NCBI GenBank assembly: GCA_027489835.1
Contig: JAIXZF010000351.1
Coordinates: forward strand, 1-14,229
DNA from: Hyphomicrobiales bacterium
GTDB taxonomy: Bacteria > Pseudomonadota > Alphaproteobacteria > Rhizobiales > Beijerinckiaceae
DNA length: 14,229 bases
Direction: 5' to 3'
This document shows, piece by piece, positions 12,705 through 14,229 of this stretch. A program made the position numbers and the translations under genes. Every line of letters starts with the position of its first letter. Within the stretch, counting starts at the first letter, position 1. The notes under the pieces were generated by a model. That model made no database searches, was not told the DNA's origin, and saw only the letters and a list, made by a program, of their open reading frames with translations.

Positions 12705-14229
12705 TGCGTCGTCACGCGGGAGGCCGCGAGAAGCCTGTCGATCTGGTCCGCAGGAACCGGACGGGAGAACAGGTAGCCCTGCAGCTCATGGCAACCCACT
12801 GCCTGCAGGAAGCGGTGCTGCTCCTCGGTCTCGATGCCTTCGGCGCAGACCGTCAGGCCGAGCGCGCGCCCCAGATGCACCACCGAGTGCAGCAGGATGG
12901 CGGATTCGCCGGTCGTCTCCATCGATTCCAGGAAGGAGCGGTCAATCTTGATCTTGTCGAAGGAGAAGCGCCGCAGGTAGATCAGCGACGAATAGCCGGT
13001 GCCGAAATCGTCAAGAGCAAGGCTGATGCCCTGCTCGCGAAGCTGCTCGATCGCGCGCTCCGCATTGTCCTCGTCCTCGACGATCATGCCTTCCGTCAGC
13101 TCGAGCTCGAGCCGTTCGAGGTCGAAGCCCGTGTCGCTAACCAGCGCGATGAGGTCCCTGACGAAGCCGGGCTGCTTGAACTGCGCCGCCGAGACGTTGA
13201 CGGCGACCTTGAGGCCCGGCCAGCGCTGGCCGTCCTGGCAGGCGCGGCGCAGGACCCAGTTGCTGAGCGGCACGATCAGGCCGCGCGCCTCGGCGACCGC
13301 GATGAACTCCAGCGGCGGGATCAATCCCCGGACAGGGTGGCGCCAGCGGACAAGCGCCTCGACGCCGAGGATGCGGCGGCCATCGGCCGACATCTGGGGC
13401 TGGTAATGCAGCTCGAGCTGGTCGTTGGCGATCGCGTCGCGCAGCTCCTCCTCGACGAGCTGGCGCAGCCTCAGGCCCTCGTCGCCGCCGGCATCATGGA
13501 AACGGTGGCGGTTCCGGCCATCCTTCTTGGCCGCGTAAAGAGCCTGATCGGCGAGCTTGAGATGCGCGTCGGCGCCCTCATCGCCGACAGGCGCAAGCGC
13601 GATGCCGATAGAACAGCCGATCACCACCTCGGTGTCGGCGATCCTGATGGGCTTCTGCAGCGCATCGCGCAGCCGGTTGGCCAGCGCCCCGGCCTCATGC
13701 GTCGTGTCGGTGGCGACCTGGATGATGCCGAACTCGTCGCCGCCCAGGCGGCCGACGCTGTCGGCGCCCCGCACGATGTCGGAGATGCGGCGCCCGACCT
13801 CGCGAATGACCTCGTCGCCCGCCTGATGGCCCAGCGAATCGTTGATCTGCTTGAAGCGGTCGAGGTCGATCAGGTGAAGCGCAAAGCCGCCATGGCTGCG
13901 CCGGCTGCGATCGAGCTCGGCCGCAAGGCGCTCGCCGAAGCTGCGCCGGTTGAGCAGGCCTGACAGGTGATCGTGGCTGGCCAGCCTGTTCGCGGCCTCC
14001 TCGTCGCGCGCCATGGCGGAGCCGAGCCGCCTGAGCCGGTTGAACAAGAAGACGAAGGCCGCGACGATTGCCGCGAGGCTGGCGAGGATGATGCCGAAGA
14101 GGTTCGGCAGCAGTTGCGAGCCGGGGCGTGAATAATCCCAGGTCAGGTAGCCGATGTTGTCGCCCCGGGCGTTGGCGATCGGCAGCGCATAGGAGGGGAC
14201 GCTGCCGCTCACGCCGACGAAGTCAACCT
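12695..14229 (-). CDS. Membrane GGDEF-EAL protein (cyclic-di-GMP synthesis and breakdown), N-terminus beyond the right edge
   Basis: Bifunctional diguanylate cyclase/phosphodiesterase. The frame is open to the window edge with no stop, so the true start lies outside; a GTG at 14212 is internal. Numbered from that GTG: residues 1-35 look like the end of a periplasmic sensor (SYALPIANARGDNIGYLTWD, 7-26, in the style of CHASE4 domains), then a membrane span (about 38-58), a short linker, a GGDEF domain (about 75-235) with LIDLDRFKQIND (114-125) and an exact GGDEF (157-161), preceded five residues earlier by RGAD (148-151), which fits the RxxD inhibitory site. The EAL domain (about 250-500) has EAL (285-287), NVSAAQF (339-345), LELTEGMIVED (370-380), DDFGTG (401-406), KIDR (422-425) and EGIE (458-461). 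Both domains keep the residues needed for activity. It is convergent with the molybdenum-cofactor operon, 21 bases apart. The sensed signal is unknown. Confidence 0.93.
   Translation of the reverse strand, partial: VDFVGVSGSVPSYALPIANARGDNIGYLTWDYSRPGSQLLPNLFGIILASLAAIVAAFVFLFNRLRRLGSAMARDEEAANRLASHDHLSGLLNRRSFGERLAAELDRSRRSHGGFALHLIDLDRFKQINDSLGHQAGDEVIREVGRRISDIVRGADSVGRLGGDEFGIIQVATDTTHEAGALANRLRDALQKPIRIADTEVVIGCSIGIALAPVGDEGADAHLKLADQALYAAKKDGRNRHRFHDAGGDEGLRLRQLVEEELRDAIANDQLELHYQPQMSADGRRILGVEALVRWRHPVRGLIPPLEFIAVAEARGLIVPLSNWVLRRACQDGQRWPGLKVAVNVSAAQFKQPGFVRDLIALVSDTGFDLERLELELTEGMIVEDEDNAERAIEQLREQGISLALDDFGTGYSSLIYLRRFSFDKIKIDRSFLESMETTGESAILLHSVVHLGRALGLTVCAEGIETEEQHRFLQAVGCHELQGYLFSRPVPADQIDRLLAASRVTTQAA

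Noticed and set aside
1..14229. Mobile elements, CRISPR arrays, tRNA or rRNA genes, or defence cassettes
   Set aside because: I saw no transposase or integrase motifs, no regularly spaced direct repeats and no tRNA-like cloverleaf; composition and codon use look uniform along the window.

Overview
The window is GC-rich chromosomal DNA (third codon positions nearly all G or C). Its gene content points to an alphaproteobacterium, most likely of the order Hyphomicrobiales (Rhizobiales). The pointers are fmt and def head-to-tail with rmuC divergent beside them, a GlnD of the alphaproteobacterial type, XdhC/CoxI-type molybdo-enzyme maturation genes, and a SsuABC/TauABC-type transporter. The taxonomic call is inference from gene style and order; no rRNA or species marker is present.

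Layout. (1) 1-936, minus: the 5' part of fmt (running off the left edge) downstream of def, the pair that formylates initiator Met-tRNA and later deformylates new proteins. A good sigma70-type promoter for def lies at 966-994. (2) 1048-2223, plus: rmuC, with a possible leaderless promoter. (3) 2245-2769, minus: an OsmC/Ohr-family thiol protein, convergent with rmuC. (4) 2860-5533, minus: a three-gene ABC importer operon in the order substrate-binding protein, permease, ATPase, resembling sulfonate/nitrate/taurine systems. It ends in a perfect hairpin. (5) 5534-5839: a divergent control region with a TTGACA promoter whose spacer holds a palindrome, and a perfect 11-bp inverted repeat nearer glnD. 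(6) 5840-8629, plus: glnD, the nitrogen-status uridylyltransferase/uridylyl-removing enzyme. (7) 8687-9307, plus: grpE, the DnaK nucleotide-exchange factor, with a heat-shock-like promoter overlapping the glnD stop. (8) 9390-12673, plus: a tightly overlapping four-gene run of short XdhC, LysE-family exporter, Rossmann-type XdhC, and a two-domain molybdopterin-binding/nucleotidyltransferase protein. (9) 12695-14229, minus: the C-terminal part of a membrane GGDEF-EAL protein running off the right edge.

Most of the window is conserved housekeeping or common accessory function, with no mobile elements, RNA genes or CRISPR arrays seen. The parts most worth a second look are the molybdenum-cofactor maturation operon with an exporter gene embedded in it and no molybdo-enzyme structural gene in view, and the paired dyad elements between the ABC operon and glnD. 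I do not see a convincing wholly new system.
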